NCBI RefSeq assembly: GCF_003034995.1
Contig: NZ_PZKF01000001.1
Span: forward strand, 62,001 to 126,000
DNA from: Phaeovulum veldkampii DSM 11550
Lineage (GTDB): Bacteria > Pseudomonadota > Alphaproteobacteria > Rhodobacterales > Rhodobacteraceae
Direction of reading: 5' to 3'
Length of the DNA stretch: 64,000 bases
The notes below the pieces were generated by a model. The model ran no database searches. It was not told where the DNA came from and worked only from the letters and a program-made list of their open reading frames with translations. Of the stretch, positions 35,383 to 44,792 are shown in pieces; positions within the stretch are counted from its first letter, which is position 1, and every line of letters begins with the position of its first letter. Both the position numbers and the translations under genes were made by a program.

Positions 35383-36200
35383 AATTCCTGCGGAAGTGCA
35401 GACCGCACCACCGCCTCGCAATGCCCCGCCAGCGCCTTGCGCGAGGGAAAGGCCGACACCGCCACCGGATCGTGGAACACCAGTTCCACCGCCCCTTGCC
35501 GGGGCGCGGCCAGCACATGCAGGAAATGCGCGCCAAAGCCCATGTCGGCCCACCAGCCATAAAACCGCGGGTCGGCGCCCTCGGGTGCGCGCCAGATCAG
35601 CGTGACGGGCTGGATCTGCATCACCCGGTCCAGCCCGTCGGCGTAAAAGGCCGCGAACAGGGTGGATTTGAACGGCTGCACCCGCAATCCGTCGGTCGAG
35701 GTGCCCTCGGGGAAGAACACCAGATGGTGCCCGGCGCGGATCCGCGCCTCCATCACCGCTTGCTGCGCCTTGGCCTCTTTCGGGTCGCGACGGATGAAAA
35801 CGGTGCCGTTCGCGCGCGCCAGCCAACCGATGCCGGGCCAGCCTGCCACCTCGGCCTTGGCCACGAAATAGACGCTCTGGCAGGCATTCAGCGCGAAAAT
35901 ATCCAACCAGCCCGCATGGTTGGCCACCACGGCGCCGATCTGGCGCATCGGCTGCCCCCGCACCCGGTAGCCGATGCCGAGGATCGGAAAGGTCGCGCGG
36001 CAAATGGCGCGGGTCAGATGCGGGGTCAGCGGGCGGCGGGCGCCAAACAGCGGCGCCTCGATCAGCCGCAGCACCAGCAGCACCAGCAGCCCGCCATAAA
36101 CCACCGTTCCCAGAACCGCCCCGCGCCATGCCACCCGCAGCCAGCCCGCCCCCGAGGGGCGCTGCATGGGCAGCGGGACTGCCGAACGCCAGGTGGTCAT
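35358..36200 (-). CDS. olsA: Lyso-ornithine lipid O-acyltransferase
   Basis: 280 residues, PlsC acyltransferase fold with an N-terminal membrane segment (about 30-47). Block I is NHAGWLD (catalytic His/Asp), block II GTVFIRRD, block III FFPEGTSTDG. It adds the second acyl chain to lyso-ornithine lipid; relatives in Rhodobacter also acylate lysophosphatidate. The ATG overlaps the olsB stop (ATGA), which supports the ornithine-lipid assignment. Confidence 0.9.
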   Translation of the reverse strand: MTTWRSAVPLPMQRPSGAGWLRVAWRGAVLGTVVYGGLLVLLVLRLIEAPLFGARRPLTPHLTRAICRATFPILGIGYRVRGQPMRQIGAVVANHAGWLDIFALNACQSVYFVAKAEVAGWPGIGWLARANGTVFIRRDPKEAKAQQAVMEARIRAGHHLVFFPEGTSTDGLRVQPFKSTLFAAFYADGLDRVMQIQPVTLIWRAPEGADPRFYGWWADMGFGAHFLHVLAAPRQGAVELVFHDPVAVSAFPSRKALAGHCEAVVRSALPQEFQGFAVDG

Positions 36201-36982
36201 TCGCGGCCCTCATACCGGCGGGTGTAAAAGCTGCGGTGCTTTTGGCTCATCGCGGCGGCGTCCATCATCAGCATCACATCGGTGGTGTTGAAGGGAGTGT
36301 CGATAAAGGCCCCCTCGCCCACGAAACCGCCCAGCCGCAGGTAGGCGCGGATCAGTGCGGGCATGTCGGCCATGACCTTTTGTCGGTCCAGCGCCTCGGG
36401 CGGCAACAGGTCCATCCGCTGGAAATGCTCGGGCAGCGCGCGCACACGCAGCGCCTCGGGGGCAAGGTGGTGGTGGTGCAGCCACGACAGCGGCACGGCC
36501 AGTTTCTGCGGATCGGTGCCATGAAAGCTGGCCACGCCGAACATCACCTCGATGGCATGATCCAGCACATAGCCCGCAAGTGCGTTCCACAGCAAAAACA
36601 TGGCCGGGCCGCCGCGATAGTCGCGATGCACGCAGGACCGGCCCAGCTCCAGCAACCGCCGCCCCGAGCGGCGCAGCCGCGTCAGATCATATTCGCTGTC
36701 GCAATAGAAACGCCCGAAATCGGCAGCGCGGTCGCCCGGCAGCAGCCGATACACCCCCACCACATGATCCAGCGCAGCAGCATCGCGGCGGGTGTCGATC
36801 AGCACAAGATGATCATAGACGGGGTCGAAAACATCCCGCTCCAGCCGAGCGGCATGATCGACGCCGGGGCCGTCGCCCCCCAGTTCGGCCACGAAGACCT
36901 CATAGCGGAGCCGATGGGCGGCTTCGCAGTCGCGCGGGTCGGTGGCAAGACGGGTCACGAGACAGGACGCATCGGGCGACAT
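36197..36982 (-). CDS. olsB: L-ornithine N-alpha-acyltransferase
   Basis: 261 residues of the GNAT-like OlsB/hemolysin family: RLRYEVFVAELGG, CVHRDYRGGPAMFLLWNAL and YLRLGGFVGEGAFID. It makes lyso-ornithine lipid from ornithine and acyl-ACP, the first step of phosphate-free membrane lipid synthesis, and is coupled to olsA. Upstream, 36983-37112 contains a plus-strand promoter-like sequence and no gene. Confidence 0.93.
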   Translation of the reverse strand: MSPDASCLVTRLATDPRDCEAAHRLRYEVFVAELGGDGPGVDHAARLERDVFDPVYDHLVLIDTRRDAAALDHVVGVYRLLPGDRAADFGRFYCDSEYDLTRLRRSGRRLLELGRSCVHRDYRGGPAMFLLWNALAGYVLDHAIEVMFGVASFHGTDPQKLAVPLSWLHHHHLAPEALRVRALPEHFQRMDLLPPEALDRQKVMADMPALIRAYLRLGGFVGEGAFIDTPFNTTDVMLMMDAAAMSQKHRSFYTRRYEGRE

Positions 36983-37069
36983 CTGGCGGGCACGGCCTTT
37001 GGGACGGTTGACACGCTCTTAGGGGGCTACGGCGCGCAATGCAAGCCGATGCCCGGCGCGGGGGCGGCG

Positions 37070-37097
37070 TTGACTCAACCCATGATTGTGTTATCTT
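37070..37097 (+). promoter_or_regulatory. Sigma-70-like promoter pointing toward chpT
   Basis: TTGACT (37070-37075), 16 nt, TATCTT (37092-37097). The only plus-strand gene it can serve nearby is chpT, about 215 bp downstream. A transcript from here would run antisense through the whole DUF3553 gene. Confidence 0.4.
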
Positions 37098-37112
37098 GCG
37101 CTGATGACAGAT

Positions 37113-37292
37113 TCATTCGCTTCCCGGCAGAACCAGGCTCAACGCCACATGGCGCCCGTCAAGCACCTGCTTGCCCGCATGTTCGAAATTCACCGTGATC
37201 CGGTCGCCGATGCGCGATTGCACCTGCCCCTTGCCCCAGTCGGGCGCGGTGGCAAGGCGCACAATCATGCCGGGTTCAAGGATGCTGTTCAT
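37113..37292 (-). CDS. DUF3553 protein
   Basis: 59-residue protein with the DUF3553 pattern: LEPGMIVR, APDWGKGQVQSRIGDRITVN and FEHAGKQVLDG. It is a small beta-rich (SH3-like by appearance) domain of unknown role, common in Alphaproteobacteria. It is divergent from chpT with only 23 bp between the two starts. The gene is short, but the family match is clear. Confidence 0.85.
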   Translation of the reverse strand: MNSILEPGMIVRLATAPDWGKGQVQSRIGDRITVNFEHAGKQVLDGRHVALSLVLPGSE

Positions 37293-37315
37293 GGCGCAGG
37301 CTCCGGGAGGGCAGA

Positions 37316-37912
37316 ATGACGCAGGATGAGGTCGCCGATCTGGTGGCGCTGGTCGGGTCGCGGCTGTGCCATGATCTGGTAAGCCCTTTGGGCGCGATCG
37401 GCAACGGGCTTGAACTGCTGGCGATGGCGGGGGGCGGGGCCAACGACGAGATGCAGCTTGTCACCGAAAGCGTGGCCCATGCCAATGCGCGGCTCAAATT
37501 CTTTCGCGTGGCCTTTGGTCAGGCGGCGGGCGATCAGCGGCTGGGCCACCGCGAAATCGTAGCGCTGCTGGATGATATCGCGCTGGGGGGGCGGCTGAGT
37601 TTCGATTGGCAACCCGAGGGCGATCAGGCGCGGCGCGAGGTCAAACTGGGCTTTCTGGCGGTGCTGTGTCTGGAAACGGCGCTGCCCTGGGGCGGGCGGA
37701 TCATCATCAGCACGGCGGGCGGCGGCTGGCGGCTGGCAGCCGAGGCGCGCCGGACCCGGCCAGACCCCGATCTGTGGGCGCGGCTGGATGGTGGCACCGC
37801 ACCGCTGGCCCCCGCGCAGGTGCAGTTCGGCCTGCTGGCGACCGAGGCCGCGCGGCAGGGCCGCCGCAGCGGCTGGCAGATCACCGCGACAAGCGCCGAA
37901 ATCACCTTCTGA
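37316..37912 (+). CDS. chpT: Histidine phosphotransferase ChpT
   Basis: 198 residues. The DHp-like phosphotransferase helix is SRLCHDLVSPLGAIGNGLEL (His19 is the phospho-acceptor), followed by a degenerate ATPase-like domain. ChpT relays phosphate from the CckA kinase to CtrA. In R. capsulatus this relay controls GTA gene expression, release and motility, so it is functionally tied to the GTA cluster 11 kb away. The start follows GGGAGG. The cupin gene follows 47 bp later. Confidence 0.92.
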   Translation: MTQDEVADLVALVGSRLCHDLVSPLGAIGNGLELLAMAGGGANDEMQLVTESVAHANARLKFFRVAFGQAAGDQRLGHREIVALLDDIALGGRLSFDWQPEGDQARREVKLGFLAVLCLETALPWGGRIIISTAGGGWRLAAEARRTRPDPDLWARLDGGTAPLAPAQVQFGLLATEAARQGRRSGWQITATSAEITF

Positions 37913-37959
37913 TCGGCCTCGGCCTATGCCAGACTGGCGCCATAGGCAGGGGGCAGAGC

Positions 37960-38418
37960 ATGGACGAGGCCGACCGGATCATTGACGGACTGGGGCTTTC
38001 TCCGCACCCCGAGGGCGGCTTTTACCGCCAGACCTGGGTGGCCGAGGGGCCGGGGCGACCGGTGGGCACGGCGATCCTGTTTTTGCTCAAATCGGGGCAG
38101 GCGAGCCACTGGCACCGGGTCGATGCCGTCGAGATCTGGCATTTTCATGCAGGCGCGCCGGTGATCCTGTCGCTGGCCGAAACCGCGGCGGGGCCAGCGC
38201 GCGATCTGCGGCTGGGGCCGGAGGTGCTGGGGGGCGAGACACCGCAGGCGATCGTGCCCAGCCATCACTGGCAGGCGGCCCGCAGCACCGGCTTTCAGTT
38301 TGCCGGCTTCGATCTGGCGCCGCCGGGGTTCGACATCCCGCGCCAAGCGTCAGGCGGCGGCTTAGCCGGGGCGGCTGATCTGTCCGCCACCGACCTGCGC
38401 CGCGACGCCCGTCGTTGA
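37960..38418 (+). CDS. Cupin family protein (DUF985)
   Basis: 152 residues with the DUF985/cupin_5 motifs [36 protein letters not shown] and [14 protein letters not shown]. The metal-type histidines are in SHWHR and WHFH. These are small cupins of unsettled function, some linked to sugar metabolism. About 25 C-terminal residues run antisense into the 3' end of the convergent anmK gene (57 bp overlap). Confidence 0.87.
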   Translation: MDEADRIIDGLGLSPHPEGGFYRQTWVAEGPGRPVGTAILFLLKSGQASHWHRVDAVEIWHFHAGAPVILSLAETAAGPARDLRLGPEVLGGETPQAIVPSHHWQAARSTGFQFAGFDLAPPGFDIPRQASGGGLAGAADLSATDLRRDARR

Positions 38419-39459
38419 CGGCCCCGAGGTGGACAGCCCCCGCGCGACCCGCACCGCCAGATAGGCAAAGGCCTGCGCCTCCAGCATGTCGCCGTTCAGG
38501 CCGACAGATTCCACCGGCGCAACCGCGCAGGGCAACCGATCCGTCAGCATCGCCATCAGCGTGGCATTGTGCCGCCCGCCACCAGTCACCAAGAGCCGCG
38601 CGGGGGGCCGGGGGAAATGATCAAAGCCGCGCGCCACCGCGGCGGCGGCCGCCGCCGTCAGCGTGGCGGCCGCATCGCGGTTCGACAGCCCCTTCACCGC
38701 ACCAAGCAGATCATTAAAATCGTTCCTATCCAATGACTTCGGTGGCATTCTGAAGAAATAGGGGTGATCCAGAAACGCCGCGATCACCTCGGGCTTGACC
38801 CGCCCGGCCCGCGCCAGGCGCCCGCCTGTGTCATGGTCCTGCCGCCGCCGGGCACGCATCAGATCGTTGATCGGGGCATTGGCGGGGCCGGTGTCGAAGG
38901 CCAGACAGGCGCCGGGCGCCTCGGGGCCGTGCGCCACTGGATCGACCCAGGTCACATTGCCAACGCCGCCAAGGTTGAGAAACACCAACGGCTCGGTGGC
39001 CCCGATCCAGCGCGCACATGCGAAATGAAAATAGGGCGCAAGCGGCGCCCCCTGCCCGCCCAATGCCACATCGGCGGACCGAAAATCCCACACCACGGGG
39101 CGGCCCAGCACCTCAGCCAGCACCGCGCCCGACCCGGCCTGATGGGTGCCGCGGCCTGCGGGGTCATGGGCCAGAGTCTGTCCGTGAAAGCCCACCAGTT
39201 CGGCTTCGGGAAAGCCCGCCAGCACCTCGGCATGGGCGGTTTCCACCACCTCGGCCGCAGCCTCCACCCCCGGATCACCCGGCCAGCGGCCAAGCGCTGT
39301 GCGAAGCTTTTCCCGCTCGGCACCAGAATAGGGACGATAGGCGTGGCGGCCAAAGGCCGTGATCGTCTCGCCATCGGTCTGCACCAGCGCCGCATCCACC
39401 CCGTCAAGCGACGTGCCCGACATCGCCCCCAGCGCCCAGACCGCTTTGCCGCGCAACAT
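38362..39459 (-). CDS. anmK: Anhydro-N-acetylmuramic acid kinase
   Basis: 365 residues. ASKHA-fold kinase starting with [19 protein letters not shown] (phosphate loop) and including [39 protein letters not shown] and VTGGGRHN. It converts imported or recycled anhydroMurNAc to MurNAc-6-phosphate in peptidoglycan recycling. The ATG at 39459 gives the standard N-terminus. It is divergent from tyrS across 60 bp. Confidence 0.95.
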   Translation of the reverse strand: MLRGKAVWALGAMSGTSLDGVDAALVQTDGETITAFGRHAYRPYSGAEREKLRTALGRWPGDPGVEAAAEVVETAHAEVLAGFPEAELVGFHGQTLAHDPAGRGTHQAGSGAVLAEVLGRPVVWDFRSADVALGGQGAPLAPYFHFACARWIGATEPLVFLNLGGVGNVTWVDPVAHGPEAPGACLAFDTGPANAPINDLMRARRRQDHDTGGRLARAGRVKPEVIAAFLDHPYFFRMPPKSLDRNDFNDLLGAVKGLSNRDAAATLTAAAAAAVARGFDHFPRPPARLLVTGGGRHNATLMAMLTDRLPCAVAPVESVGLNGDMLEAQAFAYLAVRVARGLSTSGPSTTGVAAQVGGGQISRPG

Positions 39460-39519
39460 GGCCTTCCCCTTTATCACCCGCCCCGGTATACGCGAGGGCG
39501 CAAAGAAGGGACAAGTGCC

Positions 39520-40770
39520 ATGACCTACCACCCCAAATCCGAATTCATGCGCGTGATGATCGAGCGCGGCTATCTGGCCGATTGCACCGATTATCAGGCG
39601 CTGGACGAGGCTTTGGTGGCCGGGGTCGTGCCCGCCTATATCGGCTATGACGCCACCGCGGCCAGCCTGCATGTGGGGCACCTGCTCAACATCATGATGC
39701 TGCGCTGGCTGCAAAAGACCGGGCACAAGCCGATCACGCTGATGGGCGGCGGCACAACCAAGGTGGGCGACCCCTCGTTCCGGTCAGAGGAACGCCCGCT
39801 GCTGACGCCTGCGCAGATCGACACCAATATCGACGGCATGAATCAGGTCTTTGCCCGCTACTTGCGCTATGGCACGGGCGCATCGGATGCGGTCATGCTG
39901 AACAATGCCGAATGGCTCGACAGCCTGAACTACCTCGATTTCCTGCGCGACATCGGGCGCCATTTCAGCGTCAACCGGATGCTCAGCTTTGAATCCGTGA
40001 AATCGCGGCTCGATCGGGAACAAAGTCTGTCGTTCCTCGAATTCAACTACATGATCCTGCAAGCATACGACTTTCTTGAGCTTTACCGCCGCTACGGCTG
40101 CCGGCTCCAGATGGGCGGGTCGGATCAATGGGGCAATATCGTCAACGGTATCGACCTGACGCGCCGGGTTCTGGACGCCGAAATTTTCGGCCTCACCTCG
40201 CCGCTGCTGACCACCTCGGACGGGCGCAAGATGGGCAAATCGGCGGGCGGCGCGGTGTGGCTGAATGGCGCCATGCTGAGTCCCTACGAGTTCTGGCAGT
40301 TCTGGCGCAATACGACCGATGCCGACGTGGGCCGCTTCCTGAAACTCTACACCGAACTTCCGGTGGAAGAATGCGACCGGCTGGGCGCGCTGGCGGGGGC
40401 CGAGATCAACGCCGCCAAAATCATCCTCGCCAACGAGGTCACGACGCTGCTGCACGGGGCCGAGGCCGCCGCCGCCGCCGAGGCCACCGCGCGCGAGGTG
40501 TTCGAAAGGGGCGGCGTGGGCGATGATCTGCCCACGCTCACGCTTGCCGCCGCCGAGGTCGCAGACGGCATCAGCCTTGCGCAGTTGGTGGTTCGGTCCG
40601 GGTTGGCGAAATCGGGCAAGGACGCCAAGCGCCTGATCGCCGAAGGCGGCGCGCGGGTGAACGACGAACTCGCCACCGACGCGGGCGCGATGTTCACCGC
40701 AACCGATCTGGCGCAACCGCTGAAACTGACCGCAGGCAAGAAACGGCACGCGCTGGTGGTGCTGGGCTGA
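39520..40770 (+). CDS. tyrS: Tyrosine-tRNA ligase
   Basis: 416 residues. Class I synthetase with [17 protein letters not shown] (HIGH), the tyrosine and tRNA region [14 protein letters not shown], and [12 protein letters not shown] (KMSKS variant). A C-terminal S4 RNA-binding domain is near residues 350-410. It charges tRNA-Tyr. It is followed by a dispersed hairpin repeat. Confidence 0.96.
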   Translation: MTYHPKSEFMRVMIERGYLADCTDYQALDEALVAGVVPAYIGYDATAASLHVGHLLNIMMLRWLQKTGHKPITLMGGGTTKVGDPSFRSEERPLLTPAQIDTNIDGMNQVFARYLRYGTGASDAVMLNNAEWLDSLNYLDFLRDIGRHFSVNRMLSFESVKSRLDREQSLSFLEFNYMILQAYDFLELYRRYGCRLQMGGSDQWGNIVNGIDLTRRVLDAEIFGLTSPLLTTSDGRKMGKSAGGAVWLNGAMLSPYEFWQFWRNTTDADVGRFLKLYTELPVEECDRLGALAGAEINAAKIILANEVTTLLHGAEAAAAAEATAREVFERGGVGDDLPTLTLAAAEVADGISLAQLVVRSGLAKSGKDAKRLIAEGGARVNDELATDAGAMFTATDLAQPLKLTAGKKRHALVVLG

Positions 40771-40780
40771 CCGCCCGCCC

Positions 40781-40831
40781 CTTCATCTTGGCACAAATAT
40801 CCCGGGGGGTCCGGGGGGCAGCGCCCCCCGG
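40781..40831. repeat. Dispersed CATCTTGG/AAATATCCCG element with hairpin, copy 2
   Basis: CTTCATCTTGG, CAC, AAATATCCCGGGGGG, then the hairpin CCGGGGGGC-AGC-GCCCCCCGG (40811-40831). It lies between the convergent ends of tyrS and a cyclophilin gene, a position that suits a bidirectional terminator. It is almost identical to the copy at 30849-30896. Confidence 0.85.
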
Positions 40832-40836
40832 CTGCC

Positions 40837-41427
40837 TCACTCGACTGTCGCGCGCTGAATGTAGTCGGGGTCTGCAACCAGGCCATTCTGGCGCTGATCA
40901 CCCTTCTTGATCGCATCGACCACATCCATCCCTTCGACGACATGGCCAACGATGGTGTATTGCCCGTCCAGATAGGGCGCCTCATCGAACATGATAAAGA
41001 ACTGGCTATTGGCCGAATCGGGCGACTGGCTGCGGGCCATGCCGACCATGCCACGCACAAAGGCGCGGTTGGAAAACTCTGCCGGCAGATCGGGGCGCTG
41101 CGATCCGCCCATCCCCGCCAGGGACAGATCGCCCGCGCGCTTGCCAAACTGCACATCGCCGGTTTGCGCCATGAAGCCTTCGATCACGCGGTGAAACACC
41201 ACCTCGTCATAGGCGCCCTCGGCGGCCAGCGCCGTGATCTGTTCGACATGTCTGGGGGCCACATCGGGCAGCAGGTCGATTACCACCCGGCCCTGCGCAG
41301 CACCCGCGACCTCAAGCACCAGGTTCGGCCCCGGCCCGTCCACCACGCCAGAGCCGGTTTCGGCCAGGGCACCCCCGGTCAGCGCCAGCCCTGCGGCCAG
41401 CGCCAGCGCAAAGACCCGCTCAGACAT
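40837..41427 (-). CDS. Periplasmic cyclophilin-type peptidyl-prolyl isomerase
   Basis: 196 residues with an N-terminal signal peptide (about 1-22, ALALAAGLALTGGALA) followed by a single cyclophilin domain: VVFHRVIEGFMAQTGD carrying the catalytic Arg, and NSQFFIMFDEAPYLDGQYT. It catalyses proline isomerisation in the periplasm. Its start overlaps the stop of the cytoplasmic paralogue by 8 nt, so the two form an operon. Confidence 0.92.
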   Translation of the reverse strand: MSERVFALALAAGLALTGGALAETGSGVVDGPGPNLVLEVAGAAQGRVVIDLLPDVAPRHVEQITALAAEGAYDEVVFHRVIEGFMAQTGDVQFGKRAGDLSLAGMGGSQRPDLPAEFSNRAFVRGMVGMARSQSPDSANSQFFIMFDEAPYLDGQYTIVGHVVEGMDVVDAIKKGDQRQNGLVADPDYIQRATVE

Positions 41428-41926
41428 CGGCGGCCACCCGCACGCTGATCATCCGGTCCGGGTTCACCGGCGGCTCGCCGCGGGCGATCTTGTCCACATG
41501 CTCCATGCCCGAAATGACCCGGCCATACACGGTATATTGCCCGTTCAGGAAGTGGTTGTCCTTGAAGTTGATGAAGAACTGGCTGTTGGCCGAGTTCGGG
41601 TTCTGGCTGCGCGCCGCGCCCAGCGTGCCGCGGTCGTGCGGCAGTTTGGAAAACTCGGCCGGCAGATCAGGCAGGCTTGAGCCGCCGGTGCCCGCGCGGC
41701 GGGCGTTGTAGCCTTTTTCCATATTGGCGTTTTCCACGTCGCCGGTCTGCGCCATGAAACCCTCGATCACGCGGTGGAAGGCCACGTTGTCATAGGCCCC
41801 GGCACGGGCCAGTTCCTTCATCCGCTCGGAATGCTTGGGCGCCACGGCGGGCAGCAGTTCAATGACGACGGGGCCATCCTTGAGCGTGATGATGATGGTG
41901 TTTTCCGGGTCTTTGAGATCGGTCAT
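41420..41926 (-). CDS. Cytoplasmic cyclophilin-type peptidyl-prolyl isomerase
   Basis: 168 residues, no signal peptide. Cyclophilin motifs VAFHRVIEGFMAQTGD and NSQFFINFKDNHFLNGQYTVYG are present. It is a close paralogue of the adjacent periplasmic form and probably arose by tandem duplication. The start follows AGGAGG. It is divergent from pgk across 133 bp. Confidence 0.93.
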   Translation of the reverse strand: MTDLKDPENTIIITLKDGPVVIELLPAVAPKHSERMKELARAGAYDNVAFHRVIEGFMAQTGDVENANMEKGYNARRAGTGGSSLPDLPAEFSKLPHDRGTLGAARSQNPNSANSQFFINFKDNHFLNGQYTVYGRVISGMEHVDKIARGEPPVNPDRMISVRVAADV

Positions 41927-42059
41927 GCAAGCCTCCTGAAATTTGGTCAGAAACCTAAGCCAGAGGGCCGGGCAAGGAAAGGGCAAAGCGCCGCATCCGG
42001 TTGACGAAAGCGGCATTTGCAGGTCAAGGTCGCCGCCGCAACTCTATAGGGAGAGAGAC

Positions 42060-43253
42060 ATGGGCTGGAAGACGATTGACGATATCGACATGGCCGGAAA
42101 AGCCGTTCTGGTGCGGGTGGATATCAACGTGCCGGTGGAGAACGGCCGCGTTACCGATGCCACCCGGATCGAAAAGATCGTGCCGACGCTGAAAGATATT
42201 CTGGCCAAGGGTGGCAAGCCGGTTCTGCTGGCGCATTTCGGCCGCCCCAAGGGCACGCCCGTCCCCGAGATGAGCCTTGCCGCGCTGGCACCGGAAATCG
42301 AAAAGGCGTTGGGCGCTCCGGTGCGCTTTGCCGAGGATTGCATCGGCGCCCCGGCCAAGAAAGCCGTGGCTGCGCTGGCACAGGGCGAGGTTTTGCTGCT
42401 GGAGAACACCCGCTTCCACGCCGGCGAGGAAAAGAACGACCCCGAACTGGCTGCCTCGATGGCGGCGCTGGGCGAGATCTATGTGAACGACGCCTTTTCG
42501 GCGGCGCACCGCGCCCATGCCTCGACCGAGGGGATCGCACGCCTGATGCCCGCCGCGGCGGGGCGGTTGATGGAGGCCGAACTGAAGGCGCTGGAGGCCG
42601 CTTTGGGCAACCCGGCGCGACCGGTAACGGCAGTGGTGGGCGGCGCCAAGGTATCCACCAAGCTGGATTTGCTGGGCAACCTTGTTGGCAAGGTCGATCA
42701 TCTGGTGATCGGCGGCGGCATGGCCAACACCTTCCTGGTGGCGCAGGGGATCGAAGTCGGCAAATCGCTGGCCGAACGCGACATGGCCGACACTGCGCGC
42801 GAGATTCTGGAGAAAGCCAAGGCAGCGGGTTGCACCATTCACTTGCCGGTCGATGTGGTGGTGGCGCGCGAGTTCAAGGCGGGGGCGGACAATGAAACGG
42901 TAGCCGCCAATGCCTGCCCGGCGGATGCGATGATCCTTGACGCCGGGCCGGCAACGGTTGCGGCGGTGGCCAAAGTGTTTGAAGCTTCGAAAACTCTGAT
43001 CTGGAACGGCCCGCTGGGCGCGTTCGAAATCGCGCCCTTCGATGCGGCGACCAACGCGGCGGCGGCCACAGCGGCGGCACTGACCCGCGCGGGCAAACTG
43101 ATCTCGGTTGCAGGTGGCGGCGATACGGTGGCGGCGCTGAACAAGGCGGGCGCGGCCGACGACTTCACCTACATCTCGACCGCGGGCGGCGCTTTCCTGG
43201 AATGGATGGAAGGCAAGGAACTGCCCGGCGTGGCCGCGTTGATGACCGCCTGA
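42060..43253 (+). CDS. pgk: Phosphoglycerate kinase
   Basis: 397 residues. Motifs: [53 protein letters not shown] and the nucleotide loop [13 protein letters not shown]. It converts 1,3-bisphosphoglycerate and ADP to 3-phosphoglycerate and ATP in glycolysis and the reverse in carbon fixation. The start follows GGGAGAG. An intrinsic terminator follows, so it appears monocistronic here. Confidence 0.97.
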   Translation: MGWKTIDDIDMAGKAVLVRVDINVPVENGRVTDATRIEKIVPTLKDILAKGGKPVLLAHFGRPKGTPVPEMSLAALAPEIEKALGAPVRFAEDCIGAPAKKAVAALAQGEVLLLENTRFHAGEEKNDPELAASMAALGEIYVNDAFSAAHRAHASTEGIARLMPAAAGRLMEAELKALEAALGNPARPVTAVVGGAKVSTKLDLLGNLVGKVDHLVIGGGMANTFLVAQGIEVGKSLAERDMADTAREILEKAKAAGCTIHLPVDVVVAREFKAGADNETVAANACPADAMILDAGPATVAAVAKVFEASKTLIWNGPLGAFEIAPFDAATNAAAATAAALTRAGKLISVAGGGDTVAALNKAGAADDFTYISTAGGAFLEWMEGKELPGVAALMTA

Positions 43254-43278
43254 GTCTTTGACCGAAAGACAAGAAGAG

Positions 43279-43305
43279 GCCCGTCTGCAACAGGGCGGGC
43301 TTTTT
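43279..43305 (+). terminator. Intrinsic terminator after pgk
   Basis: GCCCG (43279-43283) and CGGGC (43296-43300) form a short GC stem around a 12-nt loop, followed by TTTTT. It lies 25 bp after the pgk stop. Confidence 0.75.
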
Positions 43306-43397
43306 CATGGCACCGGGGTTCCGCCGCCCCCCGGCACTGTGGCATGTTGACCGCAAAGGCGCCCCGATGAGGCGGCGCGGGGTAAGGGCGGCTTTTC

Positions 43398-43694
43398 ATG
43401 ACGCGCAATCGGCCAGCCTTCGGGCCTGTCATCATCGTGGGGCTTGCGCTTCTGGCGGGCAGCTATTTCACCTTTGCCGCGGTGCAGGGGTCGTCGGGGG
43501 TGTTCCGCCGTGTCGAGATCGAGGCCGAGATTGCGGCGCTGGAGCGTGAACGCGCGGCGTTGCAGGCCGAGGTGGAGCGGATGACCAACCTGACCCACCG
43601 CCTGTCGGACGAGTATCTGGACCTTGACCTGCTGGACGAACGCGCCCGCGAGGTGCTGGGCACGATCCGCGCCGATGAGATCGTGATCCGCTGA
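43398..43694 (+). CDS. ftsB: Septum formation initiator FtsB/DivIC family protein
   Basis: 98 residues. One N-terminal membrane segment (about 10-28) is followed by a coiled coil (about 36-62, EIEAEIAALERERAALQAEV) and a conserved end with YLDLDLLDERAREVLG. It matches the FtsB/DivIC family, a bitopic divisome protein. Its position just before pdhABC is usual in Alphaproteobacteria. Confidence 0.9.
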   Translation: MTRNRPAFGPVIIVGLALLAGSYFTFAAVQGSSGVFRRVEIEAEIAALERERAALQAEVERMTNLTHRLSDEYLDLDLLDERAREVLGTIRADEIVIR

Positions 43695-43763
43695 AGGCTC
43701 TTGCCCCTGCCGCGCGCCCGGAATAGTTTAACGCTGAACTACCCGAGGCAACGGAGGATGCCC

Positions 43764-44780
43764 ATGGCTGCGCGCAAAGATACCGGCGGCAAGCCCGCCG
43801 ACCGACCGGCCGACCGGCCCAATGTGTCGAAGGACGATCTTTTGCATTTCTACCACGAGATGCTGTTGATCCGCCGGTTCGAGGAAAAGGCGGGCCAGTT
43901 GTATGGCATGGGCCTGATCGGCGGGTTCTGCCACCTGTATATCGGGCAGGAAGCGGTGGTTGTGGGGCTGGAGTCGGTCGCCGAAGAGGGCGACAAGCGG
44001 ATCACCTCCTACCGCGACCACGGCCATATGCTGGCCGCGGGGCTGGACCCCAACGGAGTGATGGCAGAACTGACGGGGCGCGCGGGCGGCTTGTCGAAGG
44101 GCAAGGGCGGCTCAATGCATATGTTCTCGAAGGAGCGCCATTTCTACGGCGGCCACGGGATCGTCGGGGCGCAGGTGCCGCTGGGGGCGGGTCTGGCTTT
44201 TGCCGACAAATACAAGGGCAACGGCCGGGTGACATTTGCCTATTTCGGCGATGGCGCGGCCAACCAGGGCCAGGTCTACGAGACCTACAACATGGCCGAG
44301 CTGTGGCAGTTGCCGGTGATCTTTGTGATCGAAAACAACCAGTATGCAATGGGCACAAGCGTGAAACGCTCGACCAAATCGACCACGCTTTGGGGGCGCG
44401 GCGCCGCCTACGGCATCCCCGGCGAAGAAGTGGACGGGATGGATGTGCTGGCGGTGCGCGCGGCGGGGCAGCGGGCGGTGGCCCATGCGCGATCCGGCAA
44501 GGGGCCTTATATCCTTGAAATCATGACCTATCGTTATCGCGGTCATTCGATGTCGGACCCGGCCAAATACCGCAGCCGCGAAGAAGTGCAAAAGATGCGC
44601 GACGAACGCGATGCGATCGAACATGTGCGCGAATTGCTGCTGACCGGAGGCCATGCCACCGATGATGACCTCAAGGCAATCGACCGCGAGGTCAAGGCCG
44701 TGGTCAGCGCCGCCGCCGATTTCGCCCGCGAAAGCCCCGAGCCGGCCGAGGCCGAGCTTTGGACCGACATCTACGCCTGA
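43764..44780 (+). CDS. pdhA: Pyruvate dehydrogenase E1 alpha subunit
   Basis: 338 residues. It carries the thiamine diphosphate motif GDGAANQGQVYETYNMA and the phosphorylation-loop-like YRGHSMSDP. With PdhB it decarboxylates pyruvate and acetylates lipoate on E2. GGAGG directly abuts ATGCCCATG; the second ATG (43764) has the better spacing and is chosen. It is first in pdhA-pdhB-pdhC; the E3 gene is not in the window. Confidence 0.96.
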   Translation: MAARKDTGGKPADRPADRPNVSKDDLLHFYHEMLLIRRFEEKAGQLYGMGLIGGFCHLYIGQEAVVVGLESVAEEGDKRITSYRDHGHMLAAGLDPNGVMAELTGRAGGLSKGKGGSMHMFSKERHFYGGHGIVGAQVPLGAGLAFADKYKGNGRVTFAYFGDGAANQGQVYETYNMAELWQLPVIFVIENNQYAMGTSVKRSTKSTTLWGRGAAYGIPGEEVDGMDVLAVRAAGQRAVAHARSGKGPYILEIMTYRYRGHSMSDPAKYRSREEVQKMRDERDAIEHVRELLLTGGHATDDDLKAIDREVKAVVSAAADFARESPEPAEAELWTDIYA

Positions 44781-44792
44781 GGGGATTGAACG

